Shown here one piece after another: positions 45,810-59,849 of a stretch of 64,000 nucleotides of DNA; positions within the stretch are counted from its first letter, which is position 1, and each line of letters starts with the position of its first letter. Position numbers and translations under genes: made by a program. The DNA is taken from contig VZRN01004407.1 of NCBI GenBank assembly GCA_013397935.1, positions 5,593,233 through 5,657,232 on the forward strand. The letters run 5' to 3'. Source of the DNA: Dasyornis broadbenti. Its lineage: Eukaryota > Chordata > Aves > Passeriformes > Dasyornithidae. The notes beneath the pieces are model-generated. The model did no database searches. It saw only the letters and a list, made by a program, of their open reading frames with translations, and had not been told where the DNA came from.

Positions 45810-48800
45810 CATCCTAACAGAAAATACCAGGGACTCTACCCAAAGATGGCTTTAATCCTCAGAGAATTATAGATGCTATAGCAAGTGTTTCCACTTCTCA
45901 TGCTATTTTTCACACACTATCTTATTAATGTTTTTCATGTGTCACGGCATCTCCTGGGATGACTCCCCTCCTACACTGAACCACAAAATGGCTCTGCTGC
46001 TGAAAACTGTGCTTTCGAAAACTGAGTCCATTAAAAAAGTGGAAACTCAAAGGTAAGAAGAATAAAGAGGATCTCCTAATTCCACTTCCCGTGAATTTCA
46101 TTACAAGGAAAATCTCTCTTTGGTGATTTAGCATAACAAATTCTGCAAACGGACAAACATATACTTGGTTCAGTTCTGATTATGCCAACCATTAAATACA
46201 CTGAAGTGGTTCTGTGAGAACATCAACAAACATCAACCTGTTCAAGAAATTTCCCACTTTCATAGCAATAGGTAGACAGTAAGTTTGTGAGACTGGGTAT
46301 TTGTGAGCAACTTACAGGCAACACGCACATCTAACCCTGCTAAACTTTTGTAATGCCATCTTAAACTCAGCTGTAATAAATAAAAACCTCTCTGTATTTT
46401 TTTCCCTAGCAGTTTTACAAGATGGAAGTGCAAGTACTAATAAAATATATGGTTTAATTAACTAAACTTATGCTGCAGTGTACATTAGAAGTGGATGATT
46501 TACAGAGTGTTATCCTCTTCAGGACAGAATAATGCAAACAGCATAATTAAAAGTTGATGAGAAGTGTATTTATTGAGTACACAGGAAGAATAGACATTCA
46601 GATTTATGATACACAAAGTGTACCTTTCATTTGCAATATTAACGTTTTAAAGTCCAAAGCATCAGCATAATGCATCCAAAGTGTTCTCTGCAGCATCCAT
46701 ATAATTCAACCCTGTTAAACCTCACACTGCTGATGGTAAATTATGTGACCTGAACATATATAAGTGTAACATGATATATTGTGATATCATGATTATGTTC
46801 ATTGAGATGTCTGTGGATGCAATAGATCACATTTGCCTGTCTGTAAGTACATGTGAAATAGTTGAAGGGCCATTCATTTATTTGTGACATGAATTTCAGA
46901 GCCATCAGTCATAGACCCATCAATGTAAAAGAAGAAGCCACTGTTTAATTTTAATGAAAGTACTTTTAGAAAATTCCAGCTAGTATTCATGTAGATCAGA
47001 GCCTGTTGAGCCTTGGGTATTTGATATATTGTTTTAAGAGTTCAGAGAGTGCATAACCATTCTAGAAGATAAAATGTATATTAATACCCTGGGAATTTTC
47101 AAACCTGTAAGCTAGGTAGGCACAACCTCACAAGACACTTACTTTTATTTCTGTCCTTATATTAAACCCAGTCCAACATCCTCCTATTTGGAAAAATCCA
47201 TTTCTTGAGGTGCAGATGCAGATACTATGAACAACACCTATTATCCAAACAACAGTGCTACTGAATTTTTTAGAGAGACACACACAGATATCATGTACCA
47301 AATAAGGCTTCTTGTCAATATCTAAATCATCAGGTAAATAGTGTCCCAACCAGCTGTAATATGTCTCAGTTATGAAAAGAATTTGTCTTCCTTGAAAGTA
47401 TATTTTATTTTGAACAGTTTGATGCATGAAGAAACTTCTAATGGGGGTTTGAAGATCCATGTTAGAAAAATAATTGTGGCTGTAGTTATAAAACCAAATT
47501 TGGAGAGAGGGGGAAATTTGTGGGAAAAGAAAAATAAGCTTCTTTATATAGCACCATCTTTACATACACATTCTTTACAGAAAATAACTTTTTGGAAAGG
47601 TGAAACTAGATGAAAAACATCTGCTGGTCCCTTACAATTAGGAGTTTAATTCTTTCTGAAAACTTCTTTTAAGTCCTCTCCCAATTTAATGTATATTTGC
47701 AGCAAAATGTTTGGGGTCGTTCTATGAACTCAGCAGAAGTGGCAAATAGGTCTGCTAACAGAGATTAAAATAGTTAGTTATTTAGCAGGTTTTTCCGTAT
47801 GTAACATGATTTTCATGAGCAAAAGATGCTGTGCCCTCTAACTAGAACCTTCTTATTATCCACGTGTAAACACATGGGAGCAAATTTACTAGAAAAATGG
47901 ATAGCTAGATTTAAAGCACCAGTGTTTGTCTCTTCCATTTCCAGTGGTCAGTTGTGAACTTAGGTTCCCAATTATGTGAAGAGGAGCACATAATTTTGGA
48001 TAGGTCCACTACCAACTACTTCCATGGAGCTGTCTTTGTGCACGCAGTCTTCCCCACACGTGCTCTGCCCTTTGACCCCAGCCCTGCTATGTGTATGCTT
48101 ACACTTAAATCGTATTTTAAAGTTTTTAATAAAGGTGGCTGAGTAATCACCATGCCCAAGACTCTGCTCAGCATACTGTCCTTCCTTGCAACAGAAATAC
48201 GAATGGCTAAAAACGCACACCAGATTTTAACTAAAGGAAATCGCTTTTAAATTGATAAGAGTGTCATTATAAAGTTGTTACTAAATACTAATTACTAAGG
48301 ATTTTTCTTTCCTTCTCTGCCTATAGCTTGTTAGGGACAATTTCCTCAAAAGTTTAAAAGGTAAGTCCATGTTAATTTATGCATGATTGTTTCAATATGG
48401 CTGTATGTGGGGTTTTTTTCGTTGAGGAGAGTGTGTGTGTAATTGCATAAGACTAACAACAACGGGGTCAAGAAGAAAAATGTACCACTGATATCAGGCT
48501 ATGTACTTCCTAGATAATAAACCTGGGATTTCCCTTCTACCATATCTTAATTTTTTTCATTATAGTTTGAAGCTAATATAAATAATAACTTGTGGTTCTG
48601 GTATGGATTTGCTGTGAAACCTTGGGAAGACCACTTGGACTCTTTCCATTTTAGTTTCTTAAGCTGTAAAAAGCAGATGATTTCTATGAATTTATTTTCA
48701 TCACTTCAAATTAACCAATAAGCAAAAAAATCTCTGTGCCTTTTAAATATTACTATTAGGAAAAATCTTATTTTTAATGGTTTATTAATTGAATTGTTAT

Positions 48801-48896
48801 TTTCAGTCACAGTCCCTATTAGGCACAAAATAAAATAAAAAGTCACCAAACTAGTGATCAGCCTCAGCTAAATTAAGTACAATGAAAGTACTATAC
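45810..48896. other. AT-rich non-coding sequence, no gene seen
   Basis: Unique DNA. It contains a nested hairpin at 46752-46800 and a minus-strand frame of 110 codons (47128-47460) that begins with ATG but matches no family I know. Confidence 0.55.
46752..46800. repeat. Nested AT-rich inverted repeat
   Basis: Outer arms GAACATA (46752-46758) and TATGTTC (46794-46800) enclose inner arms ATGATAT (46771-46777) and ATATCAT (46784-46790). The inner loop is six bases. The left side has 12 unpaired bases against three on the right, so the fold is asymmetric. Confidence 0.6.
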
Positions 48897-48928
48897 TTTT
48901 TTTTTTTTTTTNNNTTTTTTTTTTTTTT
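48897..48928 (+). other. T homopolymer broken by three Ns (assembly ambiguity)
   Basis: T runs at 48897-48911 and 48915-48928 flank NNN at 48912-48914. The Ns mark unresolved bases, probably a homopolymer-length problem; the true length is unknown. Possibly the reverse complement of a poly(A) tail, but no retroposed body is recognisable next to it. Confidence 0.95.
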
Positions 48929-50757
48929 ACAATCTGCTTTCTTACCTTTTTTAGCACTTATTCAGTTTTGGTTAAATTATTTTTATCCTGTTCAGAAAGA
49001 TATAAGGATAGAGATGCTAAAGTTCAGATTACCAATCAATATTGAGACTTTAAAATTAATTTGTTGACTTTTACTGGGAATAGTCAACACCAGATACCTA
49101 ACATGTATGAGCTAAGCTCACTTTTGCTTAATGGGAAATGTCTTCTCAAGGGCAAGCCAGGATATAGCAAAGGACAGAATAAATTATGTTTAGTGATGGT
49201 CCCTTTGGGACAAGGTTAATTTTTCCTAAAGTTATCTGTGTAATGCATGTATATTAATGCAGCAGCTACCTCTACACAATTTCTCAGGATAATACATTTT
49301 CTCTTGGAAGTAGTGTCCACACAGCCGTTTTCGTGGAATAATATGATCATGTCTTTTTCTGAGGTTCTGACACTTTTCACAAAACAGATCCTTAATTAAA
49401 CAAAGATGCCAAAGTTTAGAAATTTACTATTACTCATTCTACTTGCATGAAGTTTGGCATGAGGAGGCTGGTTTGTAGCAATCTGTGTCACTTAATTTTC
49501 TTATTTTAAGGGCCCTTTCCAAACAGACTTTAAATGAATGGTAACTTGGCAGTGACAGAAACACTGGGATTTCCATACTTTCCCTTCTATTCCATAGGAT
49601 ACCAGTCCTGAGACTCAAGTAAGAGTCAAGGTATCCTGACTGAGATATTTTTTTTATCATGTCAGATGGTTATTGCATTGTAAATTCTGTTATCACATTG
49701 CTGTAATCACATTGGGAATATAATTTAAACAAAATCATTAGAAGTAACATGAGTTCACCTAGTGGGCAATACTTTTATTTTTATTTTTGTCAAAAGAGAG
49801 AAATGGTCAAAAAGAACACAAAAAGATTCAGGTACCTAGTATTTTTCTGTCACAAATCTGAACTTGGATATGAATCTTAACATCATGACTGGCCCTTGCC
49901 AGCTTTTCAGACTGAAAAAAACCAATGTTTTTAATATTTGAAAAGTTCAAACTCTGCTTCACACCCATTTCTGACAAAAAATGAATTACAGCTATGAACT
50001 CAAGTCCCTAACTCTCTTTATCCTCTCTCTGCATCCTTCTTCACATATCTGGGTTAGATTTGTTTGGCTCAATTTTTTTTGTGATTCCACAACAAACTAA
50101 AGCACAGCCACAACTGTGTGTTATATTCTTCCTATCACTCCCCAACAGGTGCTGAGCACAGCTCCGGCTGTGATCCCACAGAAAGCAAATACCAGGCTGT
50201 GATTCCGCTCCCTGTATTTCTTCCTATTGCAGTGTCACAGCACACCCTTTTGTGAAAGGACAAGGCTTCTCAATGAGAGTCCACTGCGATTTCTGGAAGC
50301 AGCAACCTTACGTGATGCACGCTGCATTCCCTTCTCGTAGCAGGGTCACAGATGTGTCCAGGGTCCCCAACCTGACAAGCCATTACAAATGCATTCCCAG
50401 CTAGAGAGGTGAACTCAACACAATATGTACCTTGAACCACTGATCCATCAGCATTTGTTTTTATTATCCAAAAGGTTTCAGAAGGGGAAAAGAAATAGTT
50501 TGTGAGCAAGCTTGTGAAACGCAAATGTTTTAAACAGCGTGGGTAGGGGAAAACCATCTGTAACAATCTCAATAATAAATTAAGGCTAATTGTCTAAAAT
50601 TAGACCTTCCAAAAATCTAAAGGATATTAAAATCAAAGTACTTCTGAATGTAGCTGAAACGTGAAAGTATCACAGGGTGAGAGATATAGCTAAATGTGTC
50701 TTTCTTCCTAATTTATGATCTTATTTTCCTCAAGGCCATTGTGTGGCTATGGTGAAA

Positions 50758-50815
50758 CTGGAAAGAAAAGAGAAGAGAACTGGAAGGAAATTGGAAGGAA
50801 AAGAGAAGAAAATTA
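50758..50815 (+). repeat. Purine-rich imperfect direct repeat
   Basis: CTGGAAAGAAAAGAGAAGAG recurs about 34 bp later as TTGGAAGGAAAAGAGAAGAA, with another GGAAGGAAA between them. Low-complexity purine sequence. Confidence 0.7.
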
Positions 50816-53800
50816 AATGAAAGTGTACTGGGGGGAAAAAACCAAGCTGATCCTCAGCACTGGTGAGTTGCTGAAGTCTGTTAACTTCTGCCTACAACCA
50901 GAGAGCAGTCAGTGGGAGAAGAGGCCAAGAGTTCATCCATTTCCAAGCTTGCCAAACAACCTTACCACCTCGAGTAACTCAGCTCTTCTCACTCAGGCTC
51001 CCTGCAGTTTGTGTACATTCAGCTTTTCACTTTTAAAGTGTTTCCTTCACCAGTCTCTCCCAAAGTCCACTCCATCCCACCCCCAAATTTCAAACGCAGA
51101 GACTGCTGCAGGAGGGAGAGAGCACATTTTCCTTTGTTGTGGGTTCCTCCCTACAGGCTCAGCCAGCCTAGCAGATGGTCGTACACCAGACCTTTTCTTT
51201 TTTTCTTTTTTCTCCCTCTGATGCTAAGAATGATTTACAGGCTTGAGTTATTATTTATCATTATTCATTTTCTGTCACCAGTGCATTGAAGGTTAATAGA
51301 AATGCCAGCATGCTCACTGATTTACTTAGTAAAATATTTGTTCCAAGGTTTAGGTCAGATGATTCGTGTCTGAGCGAGCTTGAGGTTTATGCATTATGAA
51401 AAGCAAGCTGACTTGACCTTGAGCCACTAGCACTAGCACTATATATTACTTTAGTGGAGTGACCTTCAGAGCCCCAAGACACACTAGATGTATTCAACAC
51501 ATGTTTTCTTCTCCTATTCTACTGACATTGTATACATTCCAGCTGAACTTATGTAATGTAAGATGATACTCACTTTTCATCTAATGAATTTGAGTAGGAT
51601 GACACATTCAACTAAAGCCCCCCACCTCGGAGGTAACAAACTACCTTTGAATCCCAGATGGACTGAGGCTCAACAAGTACTTCAGGCTAATTGACACACT
51701 TTGTCACACAGAGTATCTGGTTCACAAATCCACACAGGATGCAGAGGGCCTGATTCTGAGATTAATTGGCCTGGTACTAGTCAGGAGTAACTCCAATGTC
51801 TATGGGATTAAGTGAGAAAATTATAAAGCCCATGGGTGAAAATTCACGAATTGGCAGGATTTATGCCTGGTTTATACTACTTAATACTTGAATTAATAAT
51901 CCAGGCCTGCATGCCACCTCTTTCTTTCCTGTGTAAATGGACCCCTAATGTGTGGTGTTGTCAGACAAGAATAAACATTCGCAAACAATGGTTACAGAAA
52001 CTATTATCTTACCCTTGATTTTCACATTGGCCCGGTCTTCTTTCTATTCTCACTTGTGCAGCAGTATATAAGTATCTTCAGATGATTTCTTTTTGTTCTA
52101 TTTGTTCAAACAAACAATGGCCACTATAGCCAAAATGAAAAATCTTAACAACGCTGAGATTTAATATTATTAATTTGAAAGGCTCTCAGTTTGCTGTCAG
52201 CTACACTGGGACAAAGCCAGACTGATTCCAGACTCTTTAGTGGATCTACTCCAGATTTACATCAGCAAGAAAAAGAACAGTTATTTGGCACAATATATGC
52301 ATGCATTTTTTTTTTTTTCAGCTTCTCTTTAATTCTTCCCAGGTATCAACTGGAGAAACATCATCCCTAAGAAGAATTAAACGCAGAACCTTTTGCCTCC
52401 ATACCCTATTAAGACAGAAACACCTTCTTAATTTTTCACTTCCCCCATACATGACATTTTGAGATAGCTGAGATTTATATAGGCAGATTTGGCAGCCTTT
52501 TCATATTTACTTACACTCAGAGATAAATCAAACCCAGGGCACTCTCTCCAAGAACAAGTTATTTGTTATCTGACTAAGTAAGTGTTAGTGGATCAGACAT
52601 AGGAAAGGTATTTCTATTATAACGGTGTTGTTTGGCTATGATTTACTGTGGTAGATGACAATATTTTTTATTCTTGATTATACAGTGTATTTTCTTATTG
52701 TCTCATGTATTTCAGCATAGGTAGTCAATGGGAAGGGTAGAAGGAGAGGGAGGTGGATTGGTGTTTGACACATTAACCAAAGGAAAGAAACTGAACCCCA
52801 TCAGCAGGAGGAGAGAAAACTTCATCCTGCTATTCAGTCAGGACCAATTAAATTCATGTGGGGTCTGCCAAGAAAAAAAAGGCACCTCTAGAGAAAATAT
52901 GGGTGAAATTTAATTTTTTACTTGATATCGGCATTTATCCTACAAAAGTCCCTGAAAGGAAAATATTTAAATACTCTGGGTAGTAACTTAACACTCTTCT
53001 ACCCACCACTCTGAAAAAGCAAGAACTCAATGAGAATAACACCATTGTGTTCTCAGGGTGCCCTAATTCTTTCCTTACACTTCTTTTTTTACCTAGGAGT
53101 AACAGATTCCTCTTCTATAAGCAGACTTACAATTTCCCCAAGACCGCATCTTTTTCATCTTTCATCTAAGCTGATGTTGTTTCTCAAACAGAGAGATGTA
53201 GGACTGCTGATTCCAAGAATTCAAATATGGTGAGTTTGAATATATAAAAGGAGTCTCTTTTAAAATGAAACAATAAAAATATGTGACTTCTCTAGCAACA
53301 TTAGAAGCAATATTGGGGAGGGGCACAGATTACTTGATTTTGAAGCTTTCCTTCAACAACCAAGAAAATCAAAGCTATTACAAATCTAATACTAAGTCCA
53401 AGAGCAGAATTTTGGTGAGGCCACATAAACTTATGGGAAGACTATCTTAGATGCACATCTTTAGTCGAGAATTGTGTAAAATAAAACAAAGTTCAGCATA
53501 TAGTAATACAGATCCTCTAGTTCTCCATGGAGCCTGCAGAATCAGCATTAACAGAAGGGTTACCATCACACCTCATAACTTAGCTGGTACAGTGTCTGGT
53601 ACTTTGGTAGACAACAGTTCCAATGTGATGCAGTAGACAGCACTATACTCACATGCCTCAAATTCCTCTTGTTCTTCAGCAAGACTTATTTGCTTCCTCT
53701 TTTCAGCCGAAGAAAGGTCCATTACCCTGCTCACACTATGGTGCATACTAGGTTTTGCTATTTTAAGTAACTAGCATGCTCTCAATTAACCTCTTCTTGT

Positions 53801-56800
53801 GTTCCTCTTCCCCTTGCTCAGTTTCCTGCAATTTCAAGAACTGATGGAGAAATAGAGAGAAAAGTAAATATGTACCAAGAACCAAAACATTTTTAAGAAC
53901 ACCTATCTATCAAAACCATAAAGTACGATAGATGCTTTAAAACTAAATGAATGTAAGTCTGGCTGCTGGAGACACCATAGAAGACAAAACACTCCTCTCA
54001 ATGGCAGAAATGTTAGGGAGAAACTCATATCCTGAGCACACATGCTGTATTATTTATTGTTTCTATTAAAGCCATTCAGAAAAATCCCTTCAGAAACAAT
54101 GCTGTATGATCTCACATGAAAAGTCACTGCCCTCTCAAAGCACATGCTCCAAAGAGAATCACATTAGTTCCTCAGTTCCAAGCTATCTACCTAATGAAGG
54201 CCAGGTTTTCAAGTCCTCAATGCCCGTGATATGTACAGTCAAATATCTAGATATGCTGAACTAATAAGACTTTTTTTCATCTATCGTCCTCACCAACCCT
54301 TCCCTTCCCTCCTCTGCCCACCATCAGCCTGGGTTCTTAATTAACTGCATGATAGACAACTGAGCTTCAGAAAAACCTGTCATTGTCTGGACATGCTGGG
54401 CCCTACTGGCAAGCTAGATCTAAGAATGGAAAGAGCGATACAGCAAAAGAGAGTGTTAGGTGAAAGGCAGAGGAAAACCAACTCCAATATTAATGGCAGT
54501 TTATTAGACCTAAAGGAAAGAGGTAGAGTATGTTTAAAACCTCATGTGATTATGTAAATTGGTCAGCCAGTAATAAAAAAAAAACAAAAAAAAAAACTCA
54601 TCAATTATACAGATGTCTGTGCAACACTTTCATCTACCTACTGAAGCTGAATTCTTGCCTCTTCCCTGCTCTGCCATTTCTCTGCATTGCATTTCTCCAC
54701 TAAGACCACGGCTATGTTTGTGATTCAGACTTAGAACATTGTACTTTTGAATACCTCAAGCTTAATCCAAAAGAATGCTTACACTAGTTCATGATGAAAA
54801 CTTGGTCGTTACTGTATATCATCAGCCCAAATTCACTGAGTTATAATGAGTATGTACACTTTCAATGGTCTCTGTAGTAAATAGCCATAAGAGCTTGGAA
54901 TTTTAATACGCAACTTCAAGCAACAGATGAAAACACATAATACCCTAACACACAGAGGATAAAATTAGATGATATCTCCCATCGTGAGTTAAACCAAGGT
55001 GCTAAAGTCATTGGATTCTGCACTTCACCTCTACAAAAAGCTATTTTCAGGCATTTAGAGGATAAGGGAGCAACAATATCTAAGTAGTGTCATTAGTTTA
55101 CGCTGCATTAGGCTTTCAGGACTACAAAATAGCTCATAGGATTTTCCTTTCTTTCTTTAGTAATCATTAAAATATACCTAATAAAACTGATTATTTAAAG
55201 CCGTTTAGGAATAAAATAAAAAACTACTCCTGTGGTTTTGCCAGAAGTACAAGTGATGATACAAGACATCTTAGGTAATATTAATTGCTGCTTGATGATT
55301 CACCTTCTTGATGAACTGAAAATCTGTTACTTGTTTCAAGCATAGTAGTTGCTCACTTAGCCGTAAGTTTCCTATAGTAACATCAATTACAGTGGCAGTT
55401 GGAATAGAAAGCCTAAATTATTGGGGTGGCATTGCAGATGACAGTGAGTAAATTAAGCTCACTTAATTTGACATTTCAAGTTAAATCTTTCTTGTTTATA
55501 AAGCCCACTTATGCAGAGAACCGAATTTCCCCAGGACGGAGGTCAGTAAGAGATCTGCAGACCAAATAGTGATCGCTAGACCACTCTTTCCAGACTAAAT
55601 CAAACTGATTTTACCTTCATGCTTGAAATCATTCTTATGAATACAAGGAAAACATTGACACTTCCTCTCTATAGAAGAGAAAAAGTGCACTGGATGATCT
55701 GAGACATGAGGGCAGTGAAGTATTTTCACTAGAAATGCAGAAGCTTAGAAAAGAAAATGGGGATAAACACGACTGCTGAATGGCTACAGAATGGACCTGC
55801 AAAGATTCTGACAAAATCTTACCTTTTGAAAAACTTCTGTGAGCAGAAAAAAGTGGGTCATTTGGAGCAAAACTGAGTTCAATTTATATACACTAGTTTA
55901 ACTAAGGAAGTATTGTTTAAACACAGCTCCTTGTTTTCAGGCCTTGCTGGGCTGCAGAGCAGAAACAGGATATAGCTCTTAATGAGATGTGAAACAGATG
56001 GTCTCTTCCCTCAGTAGTACTGAATTTCCATCACCCTTCCTTACAGACAATCTCCAAGTGCTTAAAAAGACCTTAAAAATGCGTTAATATGGCCAGCACC
56101 TTTGCAGGGTGAGTGCTCTCCGTCCCTCTGGCCTGGGAGCACGACGACAGACACGATGATTCCCTGGCAGTCACTCAGCACCAGCCCTGCAGCAGGGCTT
56201 GGAAGGGAACCCAGCTCTGCACCGCTGCACGCTTGGGCTTTGCATACCACAGATCGCTCCCCCTCTTTCTGCCATTCTTCCTGCTAAAACACTGAGCTGT
56301 ACATCCAAAATCTGAAAGTCTTTGTTCCTTAAAAGCTTGACTGAACTAATTATGGCTCTATTGTCATGGTCTGAAACAATGTACAGACACAGCAGACACA
56401 TTTCTGGTTTTAAGTATGGTAAATGTCAGTGTTTATGTTTTTGTTAGCTGTCCTAATTATCGTGTGTCCTCTAAAACTCTCTGTTGTAATTACCACTCAC
56501 CATACTGACACCTACTGCTAAGGAGAGAGCTGATCAGCTGCAGGATTTCTTTATTCCTGGACCCAGCCAACAAACTGCATGTGACACCAACAGATGTTTC
56601 TGGTTTTAAAACAGTGGGAACTTCATGAACTGTTTTCCCCAACCTCCCAGGAGTAAATGCCACCATAGTTGAAAAGTTGAAAACATTTGTCAGGCTCTGA
56701 ACAAAGCTGTGAACGAATGCTACAGTAATTTACTACTTCTATAGTCCATTTTTTAAAAAAAACAGAGAGGACAAGACTACAGAAAGACCATTAGCAAAAG

Positions 56801-57439
56801 CAGTACTGTGGGGGTTTTGCCAGTACAGGCTTTGTGCTATCCACATCTGTATTACAGCACATGGAGAAACAGCTAAGGAGAATATCACTCCAGAGAGTGT
56901 TTGTAACTTGGTGTCTTTTGTAAGGGAATGCCCATTAACTCTCAGGGCTGTTCTGAATTGTGTTTGTAGCATAAAGGGAATAGCTTGGCTCAGATTCCGT
57001 AGCTGTTACTGTATCGTGAGGGGACAAAAAAAAAATCAATAAGTTCAGTGTAAGCAAGTCAGAGCAACCTTTAAAATAATAAGACAAATCAATTTATTTC
57101 ACAAATGTCTTTATTTCCAAATGCCATTGTTTAGTACTTTCTGCTGTCATTGCCCATGACATTTGAGAAAACTTGGCTCTTAGTCATTTAGGTGCAGCAG
57201 AAATTATCATGTAAGAGTCATGTGAAAAGATTATACGTTCACCTCAGTGCAGATCTGCTGTAACAACCTTGTCCTATGGGGTAAAGAGTGTTTAGGGGGT
57301 GGGGGAAGGCAAGAAAGACAAGTTTTAAATATGGACAGAAAAGCCCTACTTTATTGCTATATACAATGAAAAGTAATTATAGAGAAAAATGAAAGCTGCT
57401 TCTTGCTGTTAGCAGGAAGAATAAGGGAATTCTGTTCCT

Positions 57440-57600
57440 TTTTAAAGCTTGGAGTCCATTTTGATATAATTGGTTCCAGAATTATTTATGACATTAATTG
57501 CTGCATTATCGACTGCCTGTCAGCTCTTCTGGCAGTTAGTCCATCTTTCTTACCACAGAAAGCCAGCTCAGCCCAAACTAGACTGACAAGCTAATTATAC
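57440..57600. promoter_or_regulatory. Candidate conserved non-coding block
   Basis: Non-repetitive sequence of mixed composition with several homeodomain-like cores (GACATTAATTGCTGCATTA near 57489-57507, AGCTAATTAT near 57590-57598) and no stop-free structure on either strand. The call is weak and rests on texture only. Confidence 0.15.
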
Positions 57601-59365
57601 CCATCTTCCCCTTCAATGACAAATGCTGCTCATCGGAAACCTTTCTAGAAATAAGCTTTCATTCTTTCCCCTTTTTCCTGAGCCAGACACAACCAATATC
57701 TCAAGGTACAGATCACAGCTGAAACTCTGCTCACAGGGCTATTAGCTCTGAACATCTCACTTGAGCCAAAAAACCTAAGCATCTTATGTTATCAAACTGT
57801 ATGTCATTCCCTGATGCTAGTTTTCAGTGGATGTGCACTGGGCCATAGCTGTCACTCAAAGCTGTGGCAGATGGAGCAAACCTGACTGCATTAGCTGGGC
57901 CCTTCTTAGCAGCTGAGGCAGAACTCTGACAGCCATTCCAAGGCTCAGGAGAAAGACTTTGTATTTCCCTCATGTAAACTTCCAGAATCAATATTTTAAA
58001 GCTTTTATTTCCCTTCATTCCACAAATGAAGGGTGACATTGCCCAGAATAAAGTGTTCCTTTGGAGCAAGGAAATAAGGAGTACTGCTGTGAGGGGAAAG
58101 ACATCTTGGAAATGAGGGAAAATGCCAGAGGAAAAGAAAGGATCTGGTTAAACACAACACTGTCACCAAGATTAGACCCTAGAACATCTACCCGGTGACA
58201 ATTCTTGTCAGATTTGGGTCCTGTTTACATAGAGGCCAGAATAGTAAAAATTGTGATGACCACAATACCAACCTCGGTGTACACTCCTCAGTATCTGTTG
58301 ATTTGCCCTCCTATTCAGCTCTTTGTTGAAGAATTCCAAATGGATGTGTTGGCTGGTAAAAGGCCAAGGAGCCAATATCTCTTCCCAATGGAATCAGCCT
58401 TATAGATATACCACATACATATACACTATGGACAGATGACAGAGTGAACTCAGTCCAGATTTTTCAGAACAAGCTTCGGCATTACAACTCGCAGTAGCAG
58501 GCCCCACCTCACAGGTGGTCTCCAAATAAAACCCAAATACTGAATTATACCTCTGCCTGGATGAAACTCTATGATAGCTAATCTTACCACTACCTAAACC
58601 TGCTATGTAATGCGCTCAGTCTGACAGCTATCAGCAGCACTAAATTTGCTGAAATGGTACTATGAATTTCAACTACATAAAACTGAAGTCAATATTTCAG
58701 CAGGCCTAGAGTCAAAAATGGCCAAGGACATTGCAACTGCTGTGGTAACTCCTCATTTTATGCAAAAGCACAGTAAGAAGTTGCACAGACCTGGAAAAAT
58801 GGTAAGAATGCCAACTGAAATGACCACAGGGCTGCCTTGATTAACATTGCATCCTTTTATGTCCTTATTTCAGAAAACACCTGCAGTCTGTTGCTTGGAC
58901 TGAACAGGCTTCTGGTAGGGTTTTTTGTTTTGTGAACACCAAGTAGACAAGCAAAGTGGGGGTAGTACTTAACAGTCTTGTGCATTTTACACTTTTTCTA
59001 GGTAAATTCCATAGGAAAAGCAGTAGATAAATTGAGTCTGAAGCTTTACAAATTGGTTGCTTAAACCCCTCCACACCTATAAATTGTATAGTGCTGTAGG
59101 TCATCTTTCTTTAGACACTTTCATGACAACAAAACCTAAAGGAGAGAATTGAGACCTGATAAACAGATTAACTGTATGCTAAAATGTTATGCAGCAAGGA
59201 AGAAGAAAGGAAGATATGCAAACCATCTGCTCAGTAGATGATGCAGCAATATTCGAGTCAGTGCTTTGTGGTTTTCTGTAACACATTACGCACTTCTGAA
59301 CAGAAAGCTGCTGCATTTATGGATTCCCAAAATTTCAACTAGATGAAATGTATCCCCAGTATTTT

Positions 59366-59849
59366 AAGAAAACAAGACCCAGGGAGCTATAGGCCAGTCA
59401 GTCTTGCCTCTTTGCTTGGCAAGATGATGGAGAAGATCCTCCTGGAAACCATGCTGAGGCACATAGGAAATAGGGATGTGACTGGTGACAGCCTACAGGG
59501 CTTCACCAAGGACAAGCTGTGCCTGACAATGTTGGTGGTCTTCTACAGTGGGGTTACAGCATTGGTGGATAAGAGAAGAGCAACAGACATCATCTACCTG
59601 GATTCGTGCAAAACATCTGACACTATCCTGCACAACATCTGTGTTTGGAGAGACATGGATTTGATAAGGAATTGGTTGGATGGTCACAATCAAAAAGTTG
59701 TGGTCAACAGCCCCACATTGAAGTGGAGACCAGTGACGTGGTGTTCCTTAGGAATATTGGGATTGGTGCTGTTTAATATCTTTATCAGTGACATTGAGAG
59801 TGGAAATGCGTGCACTTTAAGGTCCCTTCTAACCCAAACCATTTTATGA
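59366..59849 (+). pseudogene. CR1 ORF2 reverse-transcriptase fragment
   Basis: The frame is open from 59343 to the stop at 59847-59849. About 160 of its 168 codons are CR1-like. Visible in order: SYRPVSLASLLGKMMEKI near residue 15 (start of the RT core), DSLQGFTKDKLCLT near 51, GVTALVDKRRATDIIYLD near 75 with the first catalytic Asp of motif A kept but the KAFD part eroded to KTSD, RNWLDGHNQKVVVNS near 111, KWRPVT, and a motif B in which GVPQG is replaced by WCSLG. Motif C (FADD) is absent because of the internal deletion, so no reverse transcriptase could be made. A deletion around residue 98 also removes about a dozen residues before RNWL. The last residues come from 3' UTR sequence read as protein. 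It is a retrotransposon relic, not a host gene. Confidence 0.9.

Larger units (their letters stand above)
48929..59365. other. AT-rich non-coding sequence, no gene seen
   Basis: About 10 kb of unique-looking DNA. Local features are a purine-rich near-duplication (50758-50815), a T run near 52308-52318, an A-rich tract near 54577-54597 and a G-rich run (GGGGGTGGGGG) near 57295-57305. A block at about 57440-57600 looks compositionally like a conserved non-coding element. The longest frames are 134 codons (50817-51221, plus) and 100 codons (50270-50572, minus). Neither has a recognisable domain. Confidence 0.55.

Noticed and set aside
47128..47460. 110-codon ATG-initiated minus-strand frame, considered as a retroviral env or pol remnant
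   Set aside because: No motif of any retroviral or host family could be identified and no flanking LTR or other viral frame is present.
48897..48928. Transcription terminator of a bacterial type
   Set aside because: T runs here are eukaryotic homopolymers without a preceding GC hairpin or any bacterial gene context.
50270..50572. 100-codon minus-strand frame with several Cys and His residues
   Set aside because: Cys/His spacing fits no zinc-binding family I know, and there are no plausible splice or promoter signals.
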